Positions 54,038 to 63,393 are shown, counted from the first letter of the stretch. The stretch is DNA of 64,000 nucleotides from DTWD01 sp963662965 (GCA_963662965.1 OY759970.1:930001-994000), one strand, 5' to 3'. The notes: generated from the letters alone by a model not told the origin. A program made the numbers and translations.

Positions 54038-55006
54038 TCACTGCTCGCCGCCGGCCGTTTTCTGCTCGTCGGCTCGCGTGCCGCCGAGGATGTTCGGCAT
54101 GGCGTAGTTCCCCTCGTGACAGGCGTACTCGAACAACGGCAGCTCGTTCCGCCGCATCGGGACCTGCGCCGTCCACGACGCCGTCCATGTCGCCGGATCG
54201 CTCACGGTGAACTCGTAGAGCAATGTGTCGGCATCGACGCGCGTGAAGCGTTCGATGAGATGCCGCCCCTGCGTCGTGCCGCGCCACGGGTTCTTGTCGT
54301 TGAAGTCGGTGGTCTCGACCACCAGCGTGTCGCCTTCCCAATGACCGCGCGACTCGCCGGTCCACGATTCGATCTCCGGTCGCGCGCTTCCGTCGATCGG
54401 GATGATGCGCGAGTCATGCACCATCTCGTTGAGCACCGCGACCTGGTCGGGCGTCTGGAACAGCTGCATGTTCTGGTTGTAGCCGCCGGGGGTCATCGGC
54501 GGCCCCTGGTTGAAGCCGAGGATGCAGCGGTCGAACGAGCTGCGGTCGGTATACGAGTCGGCCGGATGCTCTTCCCGATACGCACGCCGCTCATCGGCGC
54601 GGCGCTGGCCTTCCGCGCTCAACGGCGGGTAGCGCCCGTTCGGCGGGTCGACAATCAGCGACGTGCGCCGGTCGCCGACGATGTTGGTGCCGCGGTCCAT
54701 CCAGAAGTTGTTATAGGCGCCAACGCTCCCGCCCGCCTCCGTTCGGCGCGGTGCCTCGTTCAGCAGCCGCTCATCGCGATCGACGGCCTCCTGCTCGAGA
54801 TTCGCCGCCTCTTCCTCGGTCAGAAACGCTTTGTCACCCAGCTCTTCGGGCCGCTGGAGCGGAGTGATGGTTCGGAAGTCCCAGACACCCTGTAGGTCCG
54901 GCGCGCCCCAAGGTGTCTGCGGGACGTCCTGGGCCATAGTCGGTGCCGCCACCGCCACGGCCATCGCGCACGCCGTCAATGCCGTCTCGAAATATCGCCT
55001 TCTCAT
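54038..55006 (-). CDS. TPWGxPDLQGIW-family secreted protein, intact copy
   Basis: About 322 residues from ATG 55004-55006 with an AGGGGGG upstream. Signal peptide (FETALTACAMAVAVAAPTMAQ). Conserved family features, by comparison with the paralogues at 52991 and 56976: TPWGAPDLQGVW after the signal, LTEEEAANLEQEA, YNNFWMDRGTN, RRTSLIVDPPNGRYPPLS, DRCILGFNQGP, YNQNMQLFQTPDQVA, EMVHDSRIIP, GHWEGDTLVVETTDF and LPLFEYACHEGNYAMPNILG. Function unknown; export and proximity to quinoproteins suggest a periplasmic partner role. Confidence 0.75.
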   Translation of the reverse strand: MRRRYFETALTACAMAVAVAAPTMAQDVPQTPWGAPDLQGVWDFRTITPLQRPEELGDKAFLTEEEAANLEQEAVDRDERLLNEAPRRTEAGGSVGAYNNFWMDRGTNIVGDRRTSLIVDPPNGRYPPLSAEGQRRADERRAYREEHPADSYTDRSSFDRCILGFNQGPPMTPGGYNQNMQLFQTPDQVAVLNEMVHDSRIIPIDGSARPEIESWTGESRGHWEGDTLVVETTDFNDKNPWRGTTQGRHLIERFTRVDADTLLYEFTVSDPATWTASWTAQVPMRRNELPLFEYACHEGNYAMPNILGGTRADEQKTAGGEQ

Positions 55007-55083
55007 GAAACGGACCCCCCTCATCATTACTTAGACCCAAAAAACTCACGGCTACGATAGCATGAGGCACGGAGAAACGAACC

Positions 55084-56859
55084 ATGCTGAAGCCCACGTT
55101 ACGCCTCGCACTGGCGGCCGGTATCGCCACATTCCTCAGCCTTTCCGGACGACCGCAAGCCCAGGATTTCGTCCCGGTCACCGATGACATGCTGCTCGAC
55201 CCGGACCCCGCCGACTGGCTGATGGTGCATCGCACCTACGACTTCCAGAGCTTCAGCCCGCTCGACCAGATCGACCGCGACAACGTCGGCGAGCTCCGCT
55301 TGGCCTGGATGCGCGCGATGGATGAGGGGCCGCAGGAGATCCGACCGTTGGTCTACGACGGCGTGATGTATATCGCGCACGCCAGTGGCGACCACATCCA
55401 GGCGCTCGATGCCACCACCGGCGATCTGATCTGGGACTACGAGCGCGAGCTCCCGGACGATCTCCGCGAGTACGCGCAATTGGGCGGACGCACGCGCCAT
55501 CTGGCGATCTACGGCGAGCACATCTACCACTTGACCGCCGATGCGTATCTCCTCGCGCTCGACGCCCGCACGGGCGAGGTGGCGTGGGAAACGGAGATGG
55601 CCGATTACCGCACCGGCATCACGCACTCGTCCGGCGCGATGGTTATCAAGGGACAGATCGTGAGCGGGCGGACATGCAGCCCCGGCAGCCTCGAGGCGCG
55701 TTGCTTCGTCGCCGCGCATGACCCGGAGACCGGGCAGGAGCGGTGGCGAACCTACACCGCGGCCGGCGCCGACGACCCAGGTGGCGAGACCTGGGGCACC
55801 CTCCCGACGTCGCGACGGGTGCATGTCTCCCCGTGGGGGGTGCCCGGGAGCTACGACCCGGAGCTGAACCGTATCTTTTGGGGCGTCGCGGTCCCGCTGC
55901 CCTACCCGCGCCTCGTGCGTCGCGGCACCTGGGATGTGGGCGACCGCACACCGTGCGAACTCTACTCCAACTCCACGTTGGCGATGAACGCCGACACCGG
56001 CGCTATCGACTGGTACTACCAGTACCTGCCGTGCGACGACTGGGACGAAGACTTCGTGCAGGAGCGGACGCTCATCGATACGGTGGTCAACCCGGATCCG
56101 GAGGCGGTGCGCTGGATCAATCCCAAGCTGATCGGGACGGCCGAGGAACGTAAGGTCGTCGTGGTGATGGGCGAGCCGGGCGGCTTGTTCGTCAACGACC
56201 GGGAGACCGGGGAATTCTTATGGGCGTCACCGCTCCCCTACACCAGCACCGAGCGGTTCGTAATCAGTGATATCGACGTCGAGACCGGTGCGGTCTACAT
56301 CAATATGGATTTGGTGGCGCGAGAGGTCGGCGACCAGTTCATCATCTGCGGCCACAACGTGAAGGGCTGGTGGTCATGGTCTTACAGCCCGGTCACGGGG
56401 CTGCTCTACATCCCGTTCAACCGGTCGTGCTTGAACCAGACGACCAACGACCGGTCTGTCTCAGGCGCCAGTCCGCGGTTTTCGATTCCGGAGCCGGGCT
56501 TGGAGGAGGACGGGGATCTCACGGAGGTGCGGGCGATCGACATCTCGACCGGTCGCGAGGCATGGCGCTACAGCCAGCGGGCGCCGAACGCCGGCTCGAC
56601 GCTGGCGACGGCCGGCAATGTTGTCTTCTTCGGCGATTCGAACCGGCGCCTGCGCGCCTTCGACGCCGAGTCGGGCGACATCCTCTGGGAGACGATCCTC
56701 GGGAGCCAGATCAGCGGATACCCGGTGACCTACGCGGTCGACGGGCGGCAGTACCTGACCGTGCCGGTCGGCGGATTCGGCGATCGGCTGGCGACCTACG
56801 CGCCGGAGCTCGAAGCGCCGGTCGGCAGCAACATGCTGGTGACGTTCACGCTGCCTTAG
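55084..56859 (+). CDS. PQQ-dependent dehydrogenase-like quinoprotein
   Basis: 591 residues with a signal peptide (RLALAAGIATFLSLSGRPQA). Blades include PDPADWLMVHRTYDFQSFSP, IQALDATTGDLIWDYERELP, LYSNSTLAMNADTGAIDWYY, VVVVMGEPGGLFVNDRETGE and VVFFGDSNRRLRAFDAESGD. Paralogue of the protein at 42261 (both start their mature part with PVTDxxLxDPDPADWL). Divergent from the TPWG-family gene, 77 bp apart. The TAG stop lies in repeat copy 7. Confidence 0.85.
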   Translation: MLKPTLRLALAAGIATFLSLSGRPQAQDFVPVTDDMLLDPDPADWLMVHRTYDFQSFSPLDQIDRDNVGELRLAWMRAMDEGPQEIRPLVYDGVMYIAHASGDHIQALDATTGDLIWDYERELPDDLREYAQLGGRTRHLAIYGEHIYHLTADAYLLALDARTGEVAWETEMADYRTGITHSSGAMVIKGQIVSGRTCSPGSLEARCFVAAHDPETGQERWRTYTAAGADDPGGETWGTLPTSRRVHVSPWGVPGSYDPELNRIFWGVAVPLPYPRLVRRGTWDVGDRTPCELYSNSTLAMNADTGAIDWYYQYLPCDDWDEDFVQERTLIDTVVNPDPEAVRWINPKLIGTAEERKVVVVMGEPGGLFVNDRETGEFLWASPLPYTSTERFVISDIDVETGAVYINMDLVAREVGDQFIICGHNVKGWWSWSYSPVTGLLYIPFNRSCLNQTTNDRSVSGASPRFSIPEPGLEEDGDLTEVRAIDISTGREAWRYSQRAPNAGSTLATAGNVVFFGDSNRRLRAFDAESGDILWETILGSQISGYPVTYAVDGRQYLTVPVGGFGDRLATYAPELEAPVGSNMLVTFTLP

Positions 56860-56953
56860 ACGGGGCCTGCGGCCCCGAAACCCCGCCGCGGTCACTCGCG
56901 GCGGGGGCCCATGCCCCGCTCCGTTCCCGCAGGGGCGCGCCGTGCGGCGCCCT
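56856..56953 (+). repeat. GC-hairpin intergenic repeat, copy 7 (short type)
   Basis: Begins CTTAGACGGGG at the PQQ gene stop, with GGGGCCTGCGGCCCC, the CACTCGCGG block, CCCCGCTCCGT and GGCGCGCCGTGCGGCGCCC. It separates convergent genes and lacks the right terminus of copies 1-4. Confidence 0.8.
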
Positions 56954-56975
56954 GGTCCCAATTCGCGCGTGCGAA

Positions 56976-57956
56976 CTACTGCCCGCCCGCTGCGGCCTTC
57001 CGGTCTTCGGCGCGCGCGCCGCTCAGCACGTTGACGATGCTGTAGTTCCCCTCGTGGCAGGCGTACTCGTAGAGTGGCCCTTCGGTCACGCCGCGTGACG
57101 CCTGGTTGGTCGTCAGCGGAATCCGGATGCTCCAGGGCCGGGTGAACTTCGCCGGATCCGTCAACGTGAACTCATAGTCGAGGGTCGTCGCATCGATCCG
57201 CGTGAAGCGCTCGACGAGATGCATCGTCTCGGTTGGCATCCGCCAGGTGGCGGCCCAGCGGTCGGCCGTCTTGTCGACGAACTGGGTCGACTCGACCACC
57301 AGGGTGTCGCCCTCCCAGTGGCCAAGGATGTCGCCGTTCCATTGACGGATGGTGCTGTGCGGGCGTTCGGTGAGCGGGATAATCCGCCGGTCGCGGAACA
57401 TCTCGTGCAGGATCACCACGTGGTCGGGCGTCTGCACGATCTGGTGGTTCGGATTGTAGCCGAGCCAGAACATCGGCAGGCCGTCCGTGAGGCACCGCTC
57501 GCCCGTGTCGACATCGACCCAGGAGTTGCGCGCGCCGTTCACGCGGTAGGCCGCCTGGAGCCGTGCCCGCTCGGCCATTTTCGCCGTGTACGGAACGCGC
57601 CCGTCGGGCGGATCGACGATGAGTGCCGTGCGTCGGTCGGGCACGATGCGCGTACCTGGGTCGAACCAGATCTGGTTGTAGGTGCCGGGATCGCCGTCGC
57701 TCGGAACGCGCTCGACAAAGCGATTCTGGTCGGCCCGTCGCTCGAGTGCCGCGGCTTCCTCTTCGGTCAGAAACTCTTGACCCGCATGCTCAGACCGACG
57801 CTCGAGCGGCGTCATCGTCGAGCCGGTCCAGATGCCCTGCAGATCGGGGTCGCCCCACGGCGTGCGCAGTGGTGTTTGTCCCGCCGCCTGGAGCGGCGAC
57901 AGCACGACGACGAGCGCGATGACCGCCACCGACGCCGCAAGTAGTTGACGCCTCAT
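56976..57956 (-). CDS. TPWGxPDLQGIW-family secreted protein, divergent copy
   Basis: About 326 residues from ATG 57954-57956, with GGAGGTGT at the expected distance. Signal peptide (AASVAVIALVVVLSPLQAAG) then RTPWGDPDLQGIWTGSTMTP. It shares with the copy at 54038 the blocks LTEEEAAALE, YNQIWFDPGT, RRTALIVDPPDGRVPY, YNPNHQIVQTPDHVVIL, RIIPL, GHWEGDTLVVESTQF, DYEFTLTDPAKF and LYEYACHEGNYSIVNVLSGA, but is more divergent. Function unknown. Confidence 0.75.
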   Translation of the reverse strand: MRRQLLAASVAVIALVVVLSPLQAAGQTPLRTPWGDPDLQGIWTGSTMTPLERRSEHAGQEFLTEEEAAALERRADQNRFVERVPSDGDPGTYNQIWFDPGTRIVPDRRTALIVDPPDGRVPYTAKMAERARLQAAYRVNGARNSWVDVDTGERCLTDGLPMFWLGYNPNHQIVQTPDHVVILHEMFRDRRIIPLTERPHSTIRQWNGDILGHWEGDTLVVESTQFVDKTADRWAATWRMPTETMHLVERFTRIDATTLDYEFTLTDPAKFTRPWSIRIPLTTNQASRGVTEGPLYEYACHEGNYSIVNVLSGARAEDRKAAAGGQ

Positions 57957-58259
57957 GGGACACCTCCGTAGTGCAAGTGGTTTCCACCATCTTCGCGCAG
58001 GGCCGGCGCGATGGCAACCCTGAACCGGCGAAACGAGATCACCGGCGAGTACCTTTAAGGTGGCGTCCGATCCCAACGTGTTCGATAAACCGCTTGACAG
58101 GATTCTGAGGCCAGCTCGTCGCTGCTCCGGTCCGCACTCACAGGCCCTTTATGGCCGGCTGACCGCCCGTCTGAGGCCAATTCGCCGTTAAGCGAATAAA
58201 AACCCGACCGTCTACGCTACGATCGGCGCTCCTGATCGCTCTCAAGGCTTTAAAAATAC
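57957..58259. other. Intergenic region
   Basis: About 300 bp between divergent genes. It holds the Shine-Dalgarno of the minus-strand gene (57958-57966) and a G+C-poor stretch near 58175-58260 leading to the DUF222 gene. No ORF, tRNA or strong hairpin seen. Confidence 0.4.
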
Positions 58260-59636
58260 ATGGTTCATGATGATCTCATGCCTTTCACAGAGACTTCTCA
58301 TCCCCAGGCCGAGCGCCTCGGTGACGCCATCGCCGAGCTGTCGGCCCGGATTCAGGCCGCCACCTACGAACTACTCGTGCTCATCCGCGAGTTCAATGAC
58401 AGCGCTGGCTGGAACAACGGCTTCCGGTCATGCGCTCATTGGCTCAACTGGCGCACCGGCCTCGACCTCGGCGCGTCGCGAGAGAAAGTTCGTGTTGCCC
58501 GCGTCCTCGCCGACCTGCCTTAACTGAGCGCGGCGATGCGGCGCGGCCGACTCTCCTACTCGAAGGTGCGCGCGCTCACCCGGGTCGCCACACCTGAGAA
58601 CGAGCGGACGTTGCTTGACTTCGCGTGCTGCGGAACAACGTCGCATGTAGAGCTATTGGTGCGAGCGTGGCGAACGACCGACCGCGCGGCAGAAGCGGAC
58701 GACGATCGCCGCCGTCACAAGAACCGGCATCTCGATATTTGGATCGATGACGACGGGATGACGATCATCCGCGGTTGCCTCTCCCCCGAGGTCGGGGCGG
58801 TCGTGCGGCAGGCGCTCGAGGCCGCGAGCGATCACCTCTACAAGGGTGCAGAAGACAACGCCGAGGTCTCGGTAGGCCAGCGGCGAGCCGATGCGCTTGG
58901 TTTCATCGCCGAAACTGCCCTAATCCCAGAACTCACTTGGGTTGGCGGCGTCTGGCGCCGGACTGGGCGGCGAGGGCCAGGTGCGACAGGGAGTGTGGTG
59001 GACCCACACGACTGAGGAGCAACACCGCCCTCGTCGTTCAGAACAAGCCAGCGGCGTCAACCCAAGTGAGTTCTGGAATTAGCAGCAGATCTCGACCGCG
59101 GCACGGCCGGCGACCGTTACCAGGTCGTCATACATGCCGAGGAGGAGGCACTGAATCGGGAGACCGCGCGCGGGCAATCGGGACTCGAGGATGGCATACA
59201 CGTTTCAGCTGAAACGTCCCGGCGGATCGCATGCTACGCAGCAACGGTCGTCATGCGACACGCACCAAACGGGAAGGTGCTCGACCCATTCGACAGGCTC
59301 AGCAATCTGGCATTGCTCTGCCGGCGTCATCATCGCGCCGTTCACGAGGAGGGATTCACTGTCATGCTCCGCAAGAACGGCGAAGCGCGTTTCTTCTGGC
59401 CAGACGGTCGGACACTCCCCGATGCGCCCCGCTCGCCGCGTTGGACCGGTGCGCCACTGGCACCAGTGCTGTCTTGTCTCGACGCGGCCCGCGTCAGGAT
59501 CGACCCGCATACGGCGACTCCGCAGTGGCATGGCGAGCGTGTCGACGTCGGGTGGGCTATCGATGTGATGTGGAAGCCGCGCGCAGACGAGTCACCCGCG
59601 TGCGACGTTTCAGCGGAAACGCATCGCTTGCATTGA
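58260..59636 (+). pseudogene. DUF222/HNH endonuclease-like gene, interrupted
   Basis: One reading frame from ATG 58260 to TGA 59634-59636. DUF222 part: AIAELSARIQAATYELLVLI, FRSCAHWLNWRTGLDLGASR, then TAA at 58521-58523 where a Lys codon is expected, LSAAMRRGRLSYSKVRALTR, VGQRRADALGFIAETAL. A 157-bp palindromic insertion (58923-59079) splits it; beyond it come AADLDRGTAGDRYQVVIHAE, GLEDGIHVSAETSRRIACYA and VVMRHAPNGKV. An internal deletion removes about 50 residues including the first HNH half, joining directly to LSNLALLCRRHHRAVHEEGF. Family members are often mobile-element or 13E12-like nucleases. Confidence 0.85.
58923..59079. mobile_element. 157-bp MITE-like palindromic insertion with TA duplication
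   Basis: Terminal inverted repeats of 21 bp (20 matching): the left begins ATCCCAGAACTCACTTGGGT (58923-58943) and the right is its inverse (59059-59079). It is flanked by TA at 58921-58922 and 59080-59081. Removing the element plus one TA (159 bp) rejoins FIAETAL to AADLDRGTAGDRYQ in frame, as in intact family members. TA duplication and non-coding interior suggest a non-autonomous relative of IS630/Tc1-mariner elements. Confidence 0.85.
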
Positions 59637-59663
59637 GCAGGGTCTCGTGGACACTTGTCAGCC

Positions 59664-60359
59664 ATGCATGGCTTTGCGGCAACCAATGCTCGCCGCGCAT
59701 CAATAGCCGCGTTCCTCGCTTCGGTGCTCCTCGCTGCGAGTCCAGCGCATGCGCAACTCGAATCAGCCCGTCTCCGGTCCGGCGCCACACCGACGCTACC
59801 GTTATCGAACGTGGTGGGGTCTGGGCAGGTGTGGCTCCTTGTGTCGTTAAACGCGGAAGGTGTGGTGACCTCCATCGACACGTTGAGCGCGACCGCTCCG
59901 TTCGACGACATTGTTCGCGCAGCGGTTCGCCGCTAGACGTTCTCACCAGCGACTGAGGACGGAGAACCGCTCACGTCAGGTTCGGAGGTGCTGGTCGTGG
60001 CGATCTTCCGACCGCCATCGCTGCATACCCTGGCCGCTCCGAGCCAGCCGCGCGGCACGCCCGGATCGAATCCCCGTCCGGCTCCAGTTCCGATACAGGT
60101 CGCGACCGCGACGCCGGTCTATCCGACGAACGCGGTCGGCAGCGGGACGGTCATCGTCGAAGCTGAGGTGACTCTGGACGGTGCCGTGGGGGCCGCGGCG
60201 GTCATTCGATCGCACCCCGGTTTCGACCGCTCGGCGCTTGACGCCGCCCGCCGATGGCGGTTCCAGCCGGCGACGCGCAATGGCCGGCCGGTGCCGAGCG
60301 TTGCGTGCCTCGTCTTCGGGTTTCGCGAGCCGGCGGTTGTGTCGCCGGCCCGACGCTGA
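59664..60359 (+). pseudogene. Secreted protein with two TonB-like C-terminal domains, one stop codon
   Basis: Signal peptide (ASIAAFLASVLLAASPAHAQ), then two repeats of the energy-transducer TonB C-terminal fold. The first reads GSGQVWLLVSLNAEGVVTSI...DIVRAAVRR and is cut by TAG at 59934-59936; the frame continues TFSPATEDGEPL. The second reads VGSGTVIVEAEVTLDGAVGA...ALDAARRWRFQPATRNGRPV. Comparing RRWRFQPAT with RR-stop-TFSPAT shows a Trp-to-TAG change. No membrane anchor or Pro-rich linker of genuine TonB is present. Confidence 0.8.
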
Positions 60360-60366
60360 TGGAGGA

Positions 60367-61410
60367 TTACCGACAGGTTTCGGCCAGGCGGGTGATCGAG
60401 ACGAGGTTCAGGCGGTTCTCGGATGCGTCCTCGATGTAGAGGCCCTTCACCCACACTTTGTGGTCCACGTATCCGGCGACGCCGAACTCGTCAAGCGTCC
60501 CGATCAAGCGTGCGCGGCCGGTGCCGAGCGACGCGTCCGCCCCCGGCGGCTCGGGCAGCCGATCCTCGACGAGTGTCGGATCGGTCGCGCGCGTGACGAC
60601 GAACCGATCCGCGCCGTCGGCCTCGACGCAGCCGACCAGCATCGCCAGCGGAACCGCACCTGCGGCATCACGGCCAACAGCGACTGGCCTGCTAACCCGG
60701 CGAGTCCCGCTGTCGGTAGCCGCGCGGCTCGCGTCAGCGTCGACCGCGACCCCGGTCTCGCCGTCCGGGGCCCCCTCCGCCCGGCGCCACCAGCCGGTGC
60801 CGAAGTTGGTCCACGGGCCGCCGTCGACCGACAGACGCGATTCGACCTTGAAGTTGAGCGGGGAGACGATCCGGGTGACGTTGCGAATCCGCACCTCGGC
60901 CCCGTCGATCACCACCGGTGTCGACTCGTAGTGAATCGTATAGAACCCGCCGAGGTCGCCCCCGATGTGCCCGACCTTTAGGAGATCGAAGCCGCGGCTG
61001 TCCCGTTCGAGGCGTGAGAACGATTGCTGCGGCTTGAGATAGACGATGGTCGACGCGACGGTGAACGGGCCGTCGGGTCCGGTCGCCTCGATCGTGCTCG
61101 TATAGTTCCGCCCGTCGTCGCTCGACCCGAATGTCTCGCGCCCCTCCAGCATCCCCCCTTCGCCGAACGGGCTTTCCGGCGTCCGCCATTCGAAGGTCCA
61201 GGTCCCGGGAAAGTACTGGTCGTAGTCGAACAGCGGGATCTCGTCGGTGCTTTCGGTGGGACGGCCGAGATCGGGGATTTGCCCCTGGGGGCGCCGTTGC
61301 GACGGCTGGGCGTCGGCGGAACCGGTGACGAGGATCATCGCAACGACCCACACCGCCCCGAGGCCGCGCCCGCAGTAAGAATGACGAGGTCGGATACCCA
61401 CGACGACCAC
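60367..61410 (-). CDS. Secreted protein of unknown function
   Basis: 347 residues with a signal peptide (GLGAVWVVAMILVTGSADAQ). The first domain (PLFDYDQYFPGTWTFEWRTP ... FGTGWWRRAEG) has the look of a lipocalin/calycin-like beta barrel. The second (MLVGCVEADGADRFVVTRAT ... HKVWVKGLYIEDASENRLNL) looks like a small OB-type domain with two Cys. The family is not recognised. It lies 1 bp downstream of the truncated copper-monooxygenase-like gene and was probably co-transcribed with it. Confidence 0.65.
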   Translation of the reverse strand: MVVVGIRPRHSYCGRGLGAVWVVAMILVTGSADAQPSQRRPQGQIPDLGRPTESTDEIPLFDYDQYFPGTWTFEWRTPESPFGEGGMLEGRETFGSSDDGRNYTSTIEATGPDGPFTVASTIVYLKPQQSFSRLERDSRGFDLLKVGHIGGDLGGFYTIHYESTPVVIDGAEVRIRNVTRIVSPLNFKVESRLSVDGGPWTNFGTGWWRRAEGAPDGETGVAVDADASRAATDSGTRRVSRPVAVGRDAAGAVPLAMLVGCVEADGADRFVVTRATDPTLVEDRLPEPPGADASLGTGRARLIGTLDEFGVAGYVDHKVWVKGLYIEDASENRLNLVSITRLAETCR

Positions 61411-61411
61411 G

Positions 61412-62305
61412 CTACTCGTCGTTGTTGGTGCTCGCCTTGATCTTCGTCAGGTCCTGGCTGTCGACCGTGTACTCGGTGAACGCCTGGTACATCTCGTCCC
61501 AGCTCTGCTGGCCCCAGTAGACCTCGAGGTGCGGCCCTGGGTTCCAGCGGTTGCGCAGCGAGTTGTCGTAGACGCCGATGCCGGTGATCTTGCTGCCGGC
61601 CGGCAGATGCAGCGGCTCGGCGAGCTCGTAATGGATCTGCCAGTTGAAGTCGAAGTTCGGCACGTCGAGGATCGTCACCTCGCGGCCGTCGGGATAGGTG
61701 ACGACCCACCGCAGACTCTTGCCGCGCAGGTGCATGTGCGGCGACATGGCGTAGAGCGTGATCGGCTCGGTAATCGGGGTGATGCCGGTGATCGTCCAGT
61801 CGTCGGCGTAGGGCGGGATGTTCGGGATCTTGGCGCGTAGCACCCGGCCGGTCTCCGGGTCTCGGGTCGGCTTAATCTCGACCCCCTCGACGATGTAGAT
61901 GTCGTTGCCAAACGGGTCGGTCGGAAAGGCGTTCCCCGCCTGACGCGTCAGCACCTCGTGCGTCACCGGCTCGGTGTTGAACCAGATCCCGAGCTTGTGC
62001 TGGTCGGTCGTCGGCACACCGATCGGGTTGTAGTGCACCGTCCAGCGCATCCACTTGTCGGCCGCCAGCCGCTTGCCGGTCCCGGGCCGGTGCCGTTCGA
62101 CGCCACGTCCCGGCACGTACGAGAGCAGCTTGCTCGAGCCCGCCAGGTTCACTTCATTGAAAACGCTCTGGGCGACGCTCCCTTCGTTCTCGACCGCGTC
62201 ACGGACGACCGGCGCCGCGCTCTCGTCGTCGACCAGGAGGGCGTCGACCACCCGCTTTCCCTCCGGCAGGTCGCGCGTGTAGATGGCTGAATGATGCGTC
62301 ACGGT
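61412..62305 (-). pseudogene. 5'-truncated copper ascorbate-dependent monooxygenase-like gene
   Basis: About 298 codons remain. YVPGRGVERHRPGTGKRLAA and WMRWTVHYNPIGVPTTDQHK match the DBH/PHM-like domain found in Acidobacteria proteins. MSPHMHLRGKSLRW supplies the HMH copper ligands, with PNFDFNWQIHYELAEPLHLP and IGVYDNSLRNRWNPGPHLEV after it. The 5' part (signal peptide and first domain) is missing because the reading frame enters the insertion sequence at 62306. Not expressed from its own start. Confidence 0.8.
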
Positions 62306-63393
62306 GCCTTGGTGCACAACTCGCGATCTCGGTCAATCATTGCCCTCCACCCCGAGATCCGAGGTCCCGCATGACGAGTTTCAAGCGCACCCAGCGGAAG
62401 TACGTCCAGAAGGCCTACCGTGTCCGGAATTGGCGGGAGTACGAGACGGGTCTCCGCGCTCGCGGGAGTCTGACCGTCTGGCTCGGACTCACCGATGGCA
62501 AGCTCGCCAACTGGAACTCGCCGAGGCCGACGCGCAGGAAGCCAGGCCGACAACGCAAGTACTCGAACCACGCCATCGAGACGACGGTCACCTTGGGCTT
62601 GGTGTTTGGCCTGGCGTCCAGGCAGACTGAGGGCTTCCTGCGCTCGCTGCTGACGCTCCTGAATCTGGACAACGACGTGCCCGACCACAGCACGATCTCG
62701 AGGCGCAAGGCGAGGCTGGGGAAGGTTGCTTCCTACGAGAGGCGAACCGTGAAGCCCGTCCACCTCCTCATCGACAGCAGCGGTCTTTCAGTGCACGTCG
62801 GCCAGTTGCGCACTCCGCCGAAAGCCAGGGACTACCGCAAGCTGCACCTCGCTGTGGATGAACAAACCAGTGACGTGGTCGCCTGCGAGCTCACGAGCAA
62901 GCGGGCTCGAGACGCTTCCCGGGTGGCGTCACTCGTCGGCCAGATCGAGCGTCCCATCGCCTCGGCCAAGGCCGACGCCGCGTACGACACCGGCGACGTC
63001 TAGAAGACGCTGGAGAATCACCGTGCTCATCGATCGCCGAAGGTGCTGATACCGCCACGAAAGGGCGCTCAGCTCGCGCTCGACTCCGCGGGCACGCGAC
63101 AGCGGACTCGTAACATCCGAGCACGATCACGTGTTGGGAAACGGAAGTGGTACGTCGCATCGGGCTACAGCAGGCGAAGCAAGGTGGAGACGACGTTCCA
63201 CCGCTACAAGGCCATCCTGGGCTCAGCGATGCGAGCGAGGGGACTGGCGTCCCAGAGAGTCGAGGTGAGGTTGGGGTGCAAGATCCTGAACACCATGACG
63301 GCGCTCGGGATACCCGATGGCGAGATGATCGGATGACCGGCAGGCGGAGTCACGGGAGACTCTCAGCCCTCAATGGAGTTGTGCACCAAGGCA
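62306..63393 (+). mobile_element. IS5-family (IS903-like) insertion sequence
   Basis: Perfect 18-bp terminal inverted repeats TGCCTTGGTGCACAACTC at 62306-62323 and its inverse at 63376-63393, resembling the GGCTTTGTTGAATAAATC ends of IS903. 1088 bp, containing one transposase frame. No target duplication is evident (flanks GCGTCACGG and TCGTCGACT differ), so one flank has been rearranged since insertion. Confidence 0.88.
62371..63336 (+). pseudogene. IS5/IS903-type transposase with an internal stop
   Basis: 321 codons in one frame. PGRQRKYSNHAIETTVTLGL, DHSTISRRKARLG, HLLIDSSGLSVHV (first catalytic Asp), YRKLHLAVDEQTSDVVACEL, SAKADAAYDTGDV (second Asp), then TAG at 63001-63003 in place of a Tyr codon. 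It continues KTLENHRAHRSPKVLIPPRK and RSKVETTFHRYKAILGSAMR (the Glu of DDE). The catalytic residues remain, but full translation is blocked. Confidence 0.88.

Noticed and set aside
22078..63003. Six or more in-frame TAG codons suggesting stop-codon reassignment or readthrough
   Set aside because: The replaced residues differ (Gln, Trp, Tyr and unknown), TAA and TGA interruptions also occur, the same genes have frameshifts and deletions, and TAG is a normal terminator of intact genes such as those ending at 8538 and 56859.
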